This document shows positions 1 to 7,183 of a stretch of 15,007 nt of DNA, piece by piece (positions within the stretch are counted from its first letter, which is position 1; each line of letters opens with the position of its first letter). Position numbers and translations under genes: made by a program. The DNA is taken from positions 1-15,007 of the forward strand of contig DANL01000015.1 of assembly GCA_002499865.1 (NCBI GenBank), written 5' to 3'. The stretch comes from Euryarchaeota archaeon UBA121. Lineage in GTDB: Archaea; Thermoplasmatota; Poseidoniia; Poseidoniales; Thalassarchaeaceae. The notes under the pieces were generated by a model. That model did no database searches and was not told the origin of the DNA. It saw only the letters and a list, made by a program, of their open reading frames with translations.

Positions 1-1
1 G

Positions 2-1018
2 AGCCTCTACAGTGCTTTGTCTACAATTCCTAACGAGAGTCCAATGAGCGGAGTTAGTTCAGATTTATCTATGGATATGTCAAGATTTGATGATATAATC
101 GAAGAGCTGAATATCGAGTTTCCTCCCTTAGAATGGATATGGAGAGTTTCCGAGGGAGGTAGCGTGGGTAAGAAAGCCATGGCACCGTTAACGATTGATC
201 ATGAAGTGTATTCAGTAGAATCAATGAAGGGTGGGTATTTTGAGGCATTATCAAGATTAGGCAGATTCATCGAAAAGAGGTTGCAGAACTATTCAGAAGG
301 AAGGAATGACGCAGATAATCCGGCAGTTAGTGGGCTATCACCATGGCTACATTTTGGACACATTTCCAGCTTCAGGATCGTTAAAGAGGTCCTTGAAAAG
401 GAAAATTGGACCTATGATTCAGTTTGTGTAGAAGATACCGGAAGAGGTTCCAGATCAGGATGGTGGGGTCTATCAGAATCTGCTGAGTCTTTTCTGGACC
501 AAATAATAACTTGGAGGGAGCTGGGGTTCAACTTCGCACACTTTAGGAGAGACCACAAATCACTAGATTCTATACCAAATTGGGCCAAAGAGACTCTCAA
601 CGAACACAGAGATGATGAGCGTGTAAGCTACACTTTCGAGGAGATAGAAGGCGCGAAGACCAGCGACGAGGTATGGAATTCAGCTCAGAGACAACTACTC
701 AGAACAGGACACATGCACAACTACCTGAGAATGCTCTGGGGGAAGAGAATACTAGAATGGTCACCGAATCCTGAAACGGCCGCTGATTGGATGATTAGGA
801 TTAATGATAGATGGGCCTTGGACGGGAGAGACCCGAACTCGTATACGGGGATCTTCTGGGTTCTTGGAAGGCATGATAGGGCATGGGGTCCTGAGAGGCC
901 TATCTTTGGAAAGGTTAGGTATATGTCTTCTGCCAATACAAAAAGGAAGCTGAAGCTGGATGGATATCTTTCCAGATGGGCTGAGGATGCCCCTCTGCCT
1001 AAGAGCCTTCGAAGGTGA
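2..1018 (+). CDS. phr: Class II CPD photolyase, C-terminal part (5' end outside window)
   Basis: Light-driven repair of cyclobutane pyrimidine dimers using FADH-. The reading frame is open to the left edge, so the gene is cut by the window. The TTG at base 17 is not a credible start because the N-terminal Rossmann-like antenna domain (roughly 150 residues in the family) would be missing. What remains is the helical FAD-binding domain. SPWLHFGHIS (bases 338-367) is the class-typical SPxLHFGxIS motif. WNSAQRQLLRTGHMHNYLRM and LDGRDPNSYTG (bases 818-850) match the class II pattern of active-site and FAD-contact residues, followed by RPIFGKVRYM. Class II rather than class I is indicated by LDGRDPN and by the WxKRILEW-type segment. 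The stop lies 4 bases before the next start, so the gene is co-transcribed with the SDR fusion. Family assignment is confident; substrate (CPD) is inferred from the class. Confidence 0.92.
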   Translation, partial: SLYSALSTIPNESPMSGVSSDLSMDMSRFDDIIEELNIEFPPLEWIWRVSEGGSVGKKAMAPLTIDHEVYSVESMKGGYFEALSRLGRFIEKRLQNYSEGRNDADNPAVSGLSPWLHFGHISSFRIVKEVLEKENWTYDSVCVEDTGRGSRSGWWGLSESAESFLDQIITWRELGFNFAHFRRDHKSLDSIPNWAKETLNEHRDDERVSYTFEEIEGAKTSDEVWNSAQRQLLRTGHMHNYLRMLWGKRILEWSPNPETAADWMIRINDRWALDGRDPNSYTGIFWVLGRHDRAWGPERPIFGKVRYMSSANTKRKLKLDGYLSRWAEDAPLPKSLRR

Positions 1019-1019
1019 T
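1013..1019 (+). promoter_or_regulatory. Ribosome binding site for the SRPBCC-SDR gene
   Basis: AGGTGAT, complementary to the 3' end of 16S rRNA, overlaps the photolyase stop codon and sits 3 bases before ATG 1023. It decides the start: the same frame is open further upstream (ATG at 960), but that start lies inside the photolyase gene, and the added residues do not belong to the SRPBCC fold. Confidence 0.7.
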
Positions 1020-1022
1020 GAG

Positions 1023-2420
1023 ATGTACAAGTATACGCATGAGACTGTGGTAGATTCGGATATCAAATCAACCTTCGATTGGTTCGAACATGAAGGTTCT
1101 TTCAGAAGGCTGATGCCACCTTGGGAAGTAGCCGAGGAAGTGCGCGCAGATGATTCATTAGAGGTTGGGTCTCGGAGAGTTTTTCGGTTTCCTGCTCCAG
1201 GTGCACCATTCTTGAAAATGACTTGGGTTGCAGAGCATACTGCCTATGATCCTCCCAATCACTTTGCTGATAAGATGGTAAAGGGGCCCTTTTGGTCGTG
1301 GAAACACAATCATTATCTGACTGAAAGTGGAGGCAAAACAACTGTTAAGGACGAAGTTTCCTACCAAGTTCCGTTTGGGCCTCTCGGAAATCTAGCAGAT
1401 AGTATTCTGGGTGGGTGGCTTGTTAAGAGCAGGATATCAAAGATGTTCAAGGCAAGAGAGCTAAGACTTCAGAGAGATATAAGAGAACATGCAAAATTCT
1501 CTCAATTGAAGAGGAAGAAAATACTAGTCGCTGGTTCTTCTGGATTGATAGGCACACAACTAGTTGCATTCCTAGACACAGGTGGACATGACGTCTGGAG
1601 ATTGGTTAGAAGGCCCACTAAGGAAGGTTACAAGGAGCTAACTTGGGATCCGGAACAGGGAATAATCAATCCTTCCGAGATAGAGGGTTTTGATATCGTT
1701 ATCCACCTTGGTGGCGAAAACATTGGAGACAAGCGGTGGAGCAAGAAGAGGAAGGCGGCGATAGTCGGTTCTCGCAGGGACTCAACCATTCTTCTCTCAG
1801 ACACTATCAGTAGCCTCAGTAAGAAGCCAGAGGTATTCCTTGTAGCCAGTGCTATCGGATTCTACGGAAATAGAGGTGATGAGGTCCTCACAGAAGAGAG
1901 CTCACAGGGAGAAGGATTCCTCACGGATACGGTGATACAATGGGAGTCTTATGCTGAATCAGCTAGAGAAGCGGGAATCAGGGTGATCAATACTAGGAAT
2001 GGAATTGTTCTATCGGCAGCTGGAGGCGCTTTAGGAAGAATGCTCCTCCCCTGGAAGTTAGGTGGTGGAGGCCCCCTTGCAGGAGGCAAGCAATGGATGT
2101 CATGGATTTCTCTTGATGACGAAATCTATGCCATTCATCATCTGATTATGAACAAAGAGTGCGAGGGTGCGTACAACCTTACTGCCCCTGAGCCAGTAAG
2201 ACAGAAGACTTTCTCAAAAACTCTGGGAAAAGTTCTGCGCAGGCCTGCTTTCGCTCCAATTCCTGGTTTCTCCATGAAGATTCTTTTCGGAGAGCTTGCC
2301 GGTCCTCTCCTCATAGAAGGACAAAGAGTGCTCCCTAGCAGGCTTGAGCAGTCTGGTTATGAATTTCTCCACAAAGATCTTGAGTCAGCGCTTAGGGACT
2401 CTCTTGGGATTTGGAGGTAG
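1023..2420 (+). CDS. SRPBCC domain - SDR39U1 (TIGR01777) epimerase-like fusion protein
   Basis: 465 residues with two domains. Residues 1-150 resemble an SRPBCC/START-like ligand-binding fold (opening YKYTHETVVDSD, then a FxWFExxGSFRRLMPPW stretch typical of this fused subfamily). Residues 166-465 are an atypical short-chain dehydrogenase of the TIGR01777/SDR39U1 (YfcH-like) family: nucleotide-binding GSSGLIG at 171-177, IHLGGENIG at 227-235, SAIGFYG at 276-282, WISLDD at 361-366, and a C-terminal DUF1731-like region from about 410. The Rossmann fold should bind NAD(P)H; the substrate is unknown in the family. It starts 4 bases after the photolyase and ends 4 bases before the small membrane protein, so all three are probably one transcript. 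Cytosolic; no signal peptide or membrane segment is seen. Family call is strong, biochemical role open. Confidence 0.9.
   Translation: MYKYTHETVVDSDIKSTFDWFEHEGSFRRLMPPWEVAEEVRADDSLEVGSRRVFRFPAPGAPFLKMTWVAEHTAYDPPNHFADKMVKGPFWSWKHNHYLTESGGKTTVKDEVSYQVPFGPLGNLADSILGGWLVKSRISKMFKARELRLQRDIREHAKFSQLKRKKILVAGSSGLIGTQLVAFLDTGGHDVWRLVRRPTKEGYKELTWDPEQGIINPSEIEGFDIVIHLGGENIGDKRWSKKRKAAIVGSRRDSTILLSDTISSLSKKPEVFLVASAIGFYGNRGDEVLTEESSQGEGFLTDTVIQWESYAESAREAGIRVINTRNGIVLSAAGGALGRMLLPWKLGGGGPLAGGKQWMSWISLDDEIYAIHHLIMNKECEGAYNLTAPEPVRQKTFSKTLGKVLRRPAFAPIPGFSMKILFGELAGPLLIEGQRVLPSRLEQSGYEFLHKDLESALRDSLGIWR
2413..2418 (+). promoter_or_regulatory. Ribosome binding site for the three-helix membrane protein
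   Basis: GGAGGT inside the last codons of the SDR gene, 6 bases before ATG 2425. It is a near-perfect Shine-Dalgarno and supports ATG 2425 over the in-frame ATG at 2344, which lies deep inside the preceding gene. Confidence 0.75.
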
Positions 2421-2424
2421 GTTG

Positions 2425-2841
2425 ATGAAGGGTGATGCCCAGATAAGGAATATTTCTAACACAGGAAGAAGAAATAGATTCTACGGCTCGCTTGCGTTAT
2501 TTTTCTTTGCGATTGTCGTGGATATTGCATATCTTTTCGTGGGAGACCCACCGATGCTAAATCCTGATTATAATCCGACTATTCTCATTGTGACGGCTAT
2601 CACATTATCTGGCCTACACATAGCTGGATTTCTAGTACTCCTCGAGTCGACCACCCAAGTATGTGTTTACCATGGATTCCTAGGAACACATGAGTCTTCA
2701 TCTGGAGGAAGGAAGCACAGTGATGAGTCAGTAGCTCGAGCATGTAAAAGTAAAAGCTGGAGCATAATTTTTCAGTCGGTACTCTTTGGCATTATTTTGA
2801 CAATTATCTCACTTTGGCTTCTCTCTGAATTTATTGCCTGA
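2425..2841 (+). CDS. Small membrane protein, three predicted helices, unknown function
   Basis: 138 residues. Not recognised as a named family. Hydrophobic segments lie at about 20-39, 51-75 and 112-134. A polar, charged loop between the second and third (around 85-111, with SSSGGRKHSDES) should lie on the opposite face from the first loop, which contains DPPMLNPDYNP. The N-terminal 18 residues are basic (GRRNR), suggesting they stay in the cytoplasm. The start is fixed by a GGAGGT site 6 bases upstream. It is the third gene of the photolyase operon. Its last 11 bases overlap the end of the converging RND/MMPL gene. Coding status is well supported by the ribosome site, operon position and clean membrane profile; function is not inferable. 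Confidence 0.75.
   Translation: MKGDAQIRNISNTGRRNRFYGSLALFFFAIVVDIAYLFVGDPPMLNPDYNPTILIVTAITLSGLHIAGFLVLLESTTQVCVYHGFLGTHESSSGGRKHSDESVARACKSKSWSIIFQSVLFGIILTIISLWLLSEFIA
2831..2841. other. Overlapping convergent gene ends
   Basis: The TGA of the plus-strand membrane protein (2839-2841) lies within the last codons of the minus-strand RND/MMPL gene, whose TAA occupies 2831-2833. The two transcripts must overlap, and no room is left for a separate terminator between them. Confidence 0.9.
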
Positions 2842-5800
2842 TAGTGCTTCTATGTAGCATTCCGATGAGAGCGGGAGCGATTATCATACTAGCAATCAAT
2901 GATAGAATTATCATAATAGCACAGAACAATCCAAAGGTCGAGAAGAATCCCATCTTTGACTGATTAATTACCATGAATCCTGCAAAGTCGGACAGAGCGG
3001 AGCCGAATAGGGCAAGTCCGGACGCTCCTCCAACGACTGCTACAGATTCTAACTGAGATTTTCCTTCCTCGATCTCTTCCCGATATCTCTCTATGAGGTG
3101 AATGACGTAGTCAACACCGACTCCCAGCGAAATTGCCGCTATGGAAACAGTAACCATATTCAAGCCATATCCAAACAAATCAACAAGTGCATATAGCCAG
3201 ATAATCATGATGAAAATTGGAGTTGTAGTTATTCCTGCGTAGATGAATGGCTGTGTTCCAAAGGACAGAGACAAAATTAGTGCAACCATAATGAAATGTA
3301 ATAGGTATTCATCACCGACCAAGGCTAGTGAAATTAATGCGAAAACTATCACATTTAGAATGATTAATGGAGAGTTTTTTCTAATGTTAGAGATATTCTT
3401 TTTTATCCTCTGAACGGTATTCCCATTATCTCTGAATCCCCACCAAAGTGTGAGAAAACAAAGTAATACGCCCAAGAGAATCGTATCTTGTAGATCGTCT
3501 TGCATGGAATCCGCAGCGACGAATCTTACAACTGGCTCGCCAGTGGGAATGGCCCATGAAACTGGATGATATTCATCGGAAAATGCGTTATCCAGTGAGC
3601 CTCTGGTCCTGAGTGGATTTACTGATAGATTCTGTAGTGGCTCCATATCTAGTTCTAGTTGGATTAGAGCTGGCTCCACCAATGCGAATTGTTCGGGACT
3701 GGATATTCCAAACCGAAGTGTCGCTCTTGGATAATTGGGTGAGTCTCCTTCTTCCGTAAGCCATGGCCTCTCAAAGTCAAGCTTCCCAGCAACTTGAAGG
3801 AATTCCCCAACTATACTTGGAGATAATGCGGGATATCCCCCACTTGCTGGAACCCCTCTAGTCATCATGAAACCATATAGGAACTTCAGTGATTCACTGT
3901 CATTGGTGGAGGGGATGAAAATAAACTCAAAGTCCCTATTTGGGATTACAACAGTTTCGCATCCTATGCCGCCGTCATTCAGGTCAAAGTCCCATCCCGC
4001 CTCCTCAAAGGGGGTCTGATTCCATGCCATAGCAGCTCTGAGGTACCAGAGCATCTGGTCTATGGCAAGTAACTCAACTTCGCCGTTTGGAGACCTGGTG
4101 AACTGATTGGGTTCATCAGGGGTATGAGAGTTCATGTTTTCTCTAAGCTCCTCAATAGCATCCAGAACTCTAGGATTTGTGAGATTGGCTTCAAGAAGTA
4201 TGTATGCAGGTTCCCCCTCATCACTGAATCTCTGATTGATTAGTCCAACTCCTATGGCTAAATCCGAATCCTCCTCAACAAAATCTTCGACTTGGAAGTC
4301 TCCTTCAAGAGACGTCATCATTGGGACTGCATATGCAGTAACAAGGAGTACGCAGATAATCACCAAGGGGTACATCTTGAATGACTTGGTAGTTAAAGAA
4401 GATAGCCATGATTTTGGAATCATATGAATCTTATCTGGATCTTCATCTTCAAGTCTATCTCTACTTTGTAGCCATTTGTCGATGTCAAGTCTTGCAAGAG
4501 GCACCCACAATCCCGTGAGGAAAAAGGCACACATTACCCCTATTCCTGCCTCTATGCCGAACGACCTTAGTGCCGCGATACTAGATGTGAGGTTTGCCGA
4601 AAATGCGACTATTGTGGTCACAGAGGTCAACATGACTGCAAGACCAACCTTACTAATTGAAACATGGCTGGACTCTTCTATGGTCTTTCCAGAGCGTCTC
4701 TCCTCCTTGTAACGATGAAGGGAGTGCAGACTGTCATCGATCTCTAGTGCCAGTATCAAAATTGGAAGGAGATTGGAGAACTGTGATCTGAAGATAAACT
4801 CGAAACCTGTTTTTTGGCCAAAAATCATAGCCCATCCGATCAGACCATACATCCAGAAAAGAGACACAACCAGACTCGTTGAGACTATGGCAACATCGGA
4901 GATTCTACGAAGATTTATCCAAAGAAGTCCAACGACAATGAATGACATAGCGACTAATAGATATGCACTGGAAAGTAGTTCTCTATTTATTTCAACGTTA
5001 ATCGCCTCAGCGAACATCAGTGAGACAATATGCTCGTCAGTATCCCGGAGATCTTCCTCTATGGATAAATAGAGCCATTCTACAGAACAGAGAGGCTGAT
5101 TCTTTTCCTCTCTTTCTTGGCAGTATTCGAAAGAGTATCTGATCGGATCTGTAACTAGTGTCAGCCCCTCTCTCTTGTACCCGAAGTCTGTAGTGGCATT
5201 CTTCCATGAAAAGGTCCATCCACTTTCTTGCATCTTCTCCCTATCTAGATTTACTATCAGCCACGCTGAGGAAGCTGACCACCTTCCTCTCTGCCAGAGT
5301 TCAGACTCAAGGTTTCCATCTTCTCCAATCGTGTGATTTACTGGTCCGATTACAGAGCTGTTTGGATCGGGAGTAAATGCCCTGTCATTTGAGAGGAATC
5401 TTAGGAATGAGCCATTGCTACTGTTGGCCATTCTGTGAGCTGCTAAGTCTATGTGGTCTTGTGTTATATTTGGATCATCAAACCGTAGGCATTCTAGTAT
5501 TCCGCAGTCAGTCCAATTTGTTGGTGCTGGATCCATGGATTCCTCAAGATCCAAGGTAAGTGCAAGTTTGTAGGGGTTAATCCTTGGTTGTGTGAGAGAT
5601 GAGTTACCGGACATGAATGATCTGAAGTCAGAAGCTAGATCCAACATTCCCACTGCCGGGTCTCCAGAGATTTCTGATGCGATTGGAAGGAAGAATCTGG
5701 ATACATTGTGGTTTCTCAAGGTCTCAGCATTAATGTCGATTTCCCTGAGGACAGTTAGATTCAGAATTCCTCCCTTCGGAGATTCTAGTCCTGAGTTTTC

Positions 5801-6088
5801 ACCTGTGTAGTCTGCAATCATAGTAACATCGGACTCAGGGCTGCCAAATTCTGCCTCGTCTCTGACGAATATCCCAAATCCCCAGATATTTCCAGCTGCT
5901 GTGAACTCTTCCCTAAATACCATGTTAGCATCCAGCTCAGGAGATTCCATCTCGTAGGATTCTATGTCGATCGGTTCAAATGTTGCCAGTATCCCAGGAA
6001 TCATTAGAATGGTGAAAATAAATACTGAGATGTGAATTCTCTTTCTTCTTGGAATTAGGTAGTCAGCTACCTTGGAGAAGTCACGCAC
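2831..6088 (-). CDS. RND superfamily / MMPL-family membrane transporter
   Basis: 1085 residues with the two-half RND plan: first helix at about 19-37, a large exterior loop (38-372), a helix bundle (373-530), a central helix (573-592), a second large loop (593-866), and a second bundle (867-1076). The hallmark proton-relay position is clear in the second half: GVGVDY at 989-994 followed by IHLIERYREE. The first half has the matching LEIDDSLHSLHRYKEE at 448-463, with Glu in place of Gly. The overall plan resembles COG1033/HpnN-type exporters of lipids or hydrophobic molecules; the substrate cannot be told. Starts with GTG at 6088; a clear Shine-Dalgarno is absent. It lies 42 bases downstream of dnaJ on the same strand. 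The second half seems to have two more hydrophobic segments than the first. Exterior loops carry many N-x-S/T sequons. Confidence 0.87.
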   Translation of the reverse strand: MRDFSKVADYLIPRRKRIHISVFIFTILMIPGILATFEPIDIESYEMESPELDANMVFREEFTAAGNIWGFGIFVRDEAEFGSPESDVTMIADYTGENSGLESPKGGILNLTVLREIDINAETLRNHNVSRFFLPIASEISGDPAVGMLDLASDFRSFMSGNSSLTQPRINPYKLALTLDLEESMDPAPTNWTDCGILECLRFDDPNITQDHIDLAAHRMANSSNGSFLRFLSNDRAFTPDPNSSVIGPVNHTIGEDGNLESELWQRGRWSASSAWLIVNLDREKMQESGWTFSWKNATTDFGYKREGLTLVTDPIRYSFEYCQEREEKNQPLCSVEWLYLSIEEDLRDTDEHIVSLMFAEAINVEINRELLSSAYLLVAMSFIVVGLLWINLRRISDVAIVSTSLVVSLFWMYGLIGWAMIFGQKTGFEFIFRSQFSNLLPILILALEIDDSLHSLHRYKEERRSGKTIEESSHVSISKVGLAVMLTSVTTIVAFSANLTSSIAALRSFGIEAGIGVMCAFFLTGLWVPLARLDIDKWLQSRDRLEDEDPDKIHMIPKSWLSSLTTKSFKMYPLVIICVLLVTAYAVPMMTSLEGDFQVEDFVEEDSDLAIGVGLINQRFSDEGEPAYILLEANLTNPRVLDAIEELRENMNSHTPDEPNQFTRSPNGEVELLAIDQMLWYLRAAMAWNQTPFEEAGWDFDLNDGGIGCETVVIPNRDFEFIFIPSTNDSESLKFLYGFMMTRGVPASGGYPALSPSIVGEFLQVAGKLDFERPWLTEEGDSPNYPRATLRFGISSPEQFALVEPALIQLELDMEPLQNLSVNPLRTRGSLDNAFSDEYHPVSWAIPTGEPVVRFVAADSMQDDLQDTILLGVLLCFLTLWWGFRDNGNTVQRIKKNISNIRKNSPLIILNVIVFALISLALVGDEYLLHFIMVALILSLSFGTQPFIYAGITTTPIFIMIIWLYALVDLFGYGLNMVTVSIAAISLGVGVDYVIHLIERYREEIEEGKSQLESVAVVGGASGLALFGSALSDFAGFMVINQSKMGFFSTFGLFCAIMIILSLIASMIIAPALIGMLHRSTIRQ

Positions 6089-6130
6089 GTTATTTGTCTG
6101 ATGGACCTGTATTTGATTGGTTGTGATGAT

Positions 6131-7099
6131 TCATAATCCGGCTTCTCTAAGTTGCTCAAGTATTTTTATCTGTTTTTCCGTTAGTTTGTCGTTTTCGTGG
6201 AGGACGAATTCAATATCTAAATCCCCCCCTTGATGGCCATGTCCGTTCACCCTTCTCCTGTCTCCTATTTTCGTTCGTTCAGGTACTTCGATCTGAATTC
6301 TTTTTCCTAGGGGCGTGGTAATCCTGACACTACCTCCTAGAATGAGTGTAGATATTGGCACTGGAGCCTCTTGAATTAGTCTTCCATCCTCCCATCTTCT
6401 ACCTTCCTGAGCGTCCAGTCTTAGCGTAATCAGTAGATCTCCGGGGACTCCTTGTGGATGCTCATGACCCATTCCTCTAAGCCTGAGCTGCTGTCCATGA
6501 ATTGCCCCGGGAGGTACCTTGACATTGATTGAGGTCCCCTTTGTCTGTACTCCTGTTCCATTACATTCTTTGCATGATCTAGTGGTGCCAAAGCTAGTTC
6601 CCTCACACTTTTGGCACCTCTTCATCCTTCTATGAGAGAAATTTACCTCCGTGCCACTGATTGCCTGCTCCAAAGTGACATCCAAACCCGCCTCTATATC
6701 AGCTCCACGAGCTGTTGTCTCTCGTTGATTTGAATCAGTGAATGGGGAATGTCTAGATTGTCTTGATTCTGAACCAAATCCAAAGTCTGCATTCGATCTT
6801 CCTCCGACAAACTGAGAGAATAAATCTCCAAAATCAAATCCACGGGAAGATCCTGATGAGGACCTCCCTCCTCTGAACATTTCCTCCATTCGTCTCTGTT
6901 GATCCCACTCCCTCCTTGCCTCGGATGAGCCTATGGACTCATATGCAGTCTGTATTGACTTGAAGCGCTCTTCCGCGGCGGTATCATTTGGATTCCTATC
7001 TGGGTGATATTGCCTAGCGAGTTTCCTGTATGCTCTCTTTATCTCAGCATCTGAAGAGTCCTTCGAAACACCGAGAGCACGATAGGGGTCCTCTGCCAT
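6131..7099 (-). CDS. dnaJ: DnaJ (Hsp40) co-chaperone with reduced zinc domain
   Basis: 322 residues; a typical type I DnaJ is about 370-380. The J domain fills residues 4-68, with the DnaK-activating HPD at 32-34 and KRAYRKLARQ before it. A Gly/Ser/Phe-rich linker (76-112) follows, ending in the RGADIEAGLDVTLEQAISG start of the client-binding region. The zinc domain has only two Cys pairs, C162/C165 and C176/C179, instead of four. The C-terminal beta domains are intact (VPPGAIHGQQLRLRGMG, then GDLLITLRL, and LGGSVRITTPLG). It would deliver unfolded clients to DnaK and stimulate its ATPase in the cytoplasm. Neither dnaK nor grpE is beside it here. Starts at ATG 7099 with a weak AAGGT site nearby. 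The RND/MMPL gene follows after 42 bases. Confidence 0.93.
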   Translation of the reverse strand: MAEDPYRALGVSKDSSDAEIKRAYRKLARQYHPDRNPNDTAAEERFKSIQTAYESIGSSEARREWDQQRRMEEMFRGGRSSSGSSRGFDFGDLFSQFVGGRSNADFGFGSESRQSRHSPFTDSNQRETTARGADIEAGLDVTLEQAISGTEVNFSHRRMKRCQKCEGTSFGTTRSCKECNGTGVQTKGTSINVKVPPGAIHGQQLRLRGMGHEHPQGVPGDLLITLRLDAQEGRRWEDGRLIQEAPVPISTLILGGSVRITTPLGKRIQIEVPERTKIGDRRRVNGHGHQGGDLDIEFVLHENDKLTEKQIKILEQLREAGL

Positions 7100-7183
7100 C
7101 TAACCTTGTCAGTATGGCAGGTGCCTTCAACCTGCTGAGAGATTTATCGATGTTATAATGAGATTGCAGGTAGTGCGAGAGTT
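7100..7183. promoter_or_regulatory. Divergent promoter region between dnaJ and the FAH-family gene
   Basis: 84 non-coding bases separate two divergent starts. TTATAA at 7153-7158 ends 25 bases before ATG 7184, the spacing expected for an archaeal TATA box driving a leaderless plus-strand transcript. On the other strand, GATAAATC (complement of 7141-7148) lies about 42 bases before the dnaJ ATG, which would leave a short leader of roughly 20 bases containing AAGGTTAG. Element calls are by eye. Confidence 0.45.

Noticed and set aside
17..1018. TTG at base 17 as the true start of the photolyase
   Set aside because: The frame is open to base 2 and the family needs an N-terminal antenna domain; the gene is simply cut by the window edge.
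960..1022. Longer start (ATG 960) for the SRPBCC-SDR gene
   Set aside because: It would overlap the photolyase by about 60 bases, its residues do not fit the SRPBCC fold, and ATG 1023 has a proper ribosome site.
2344..2424. Longer start (ATG 2344) for the three-helix membrane protein
   Set aside because: It lies within the SDR C-terminal domain; GGAGGT is correctly placed for ATG 2425.
4236..5810. Several 60-99-codon plus-strand frames opposite the RND/MMPL gene
   Set aside because: All are antisense to a gene with clear family motifs, without ribosome sites or coherent domains.
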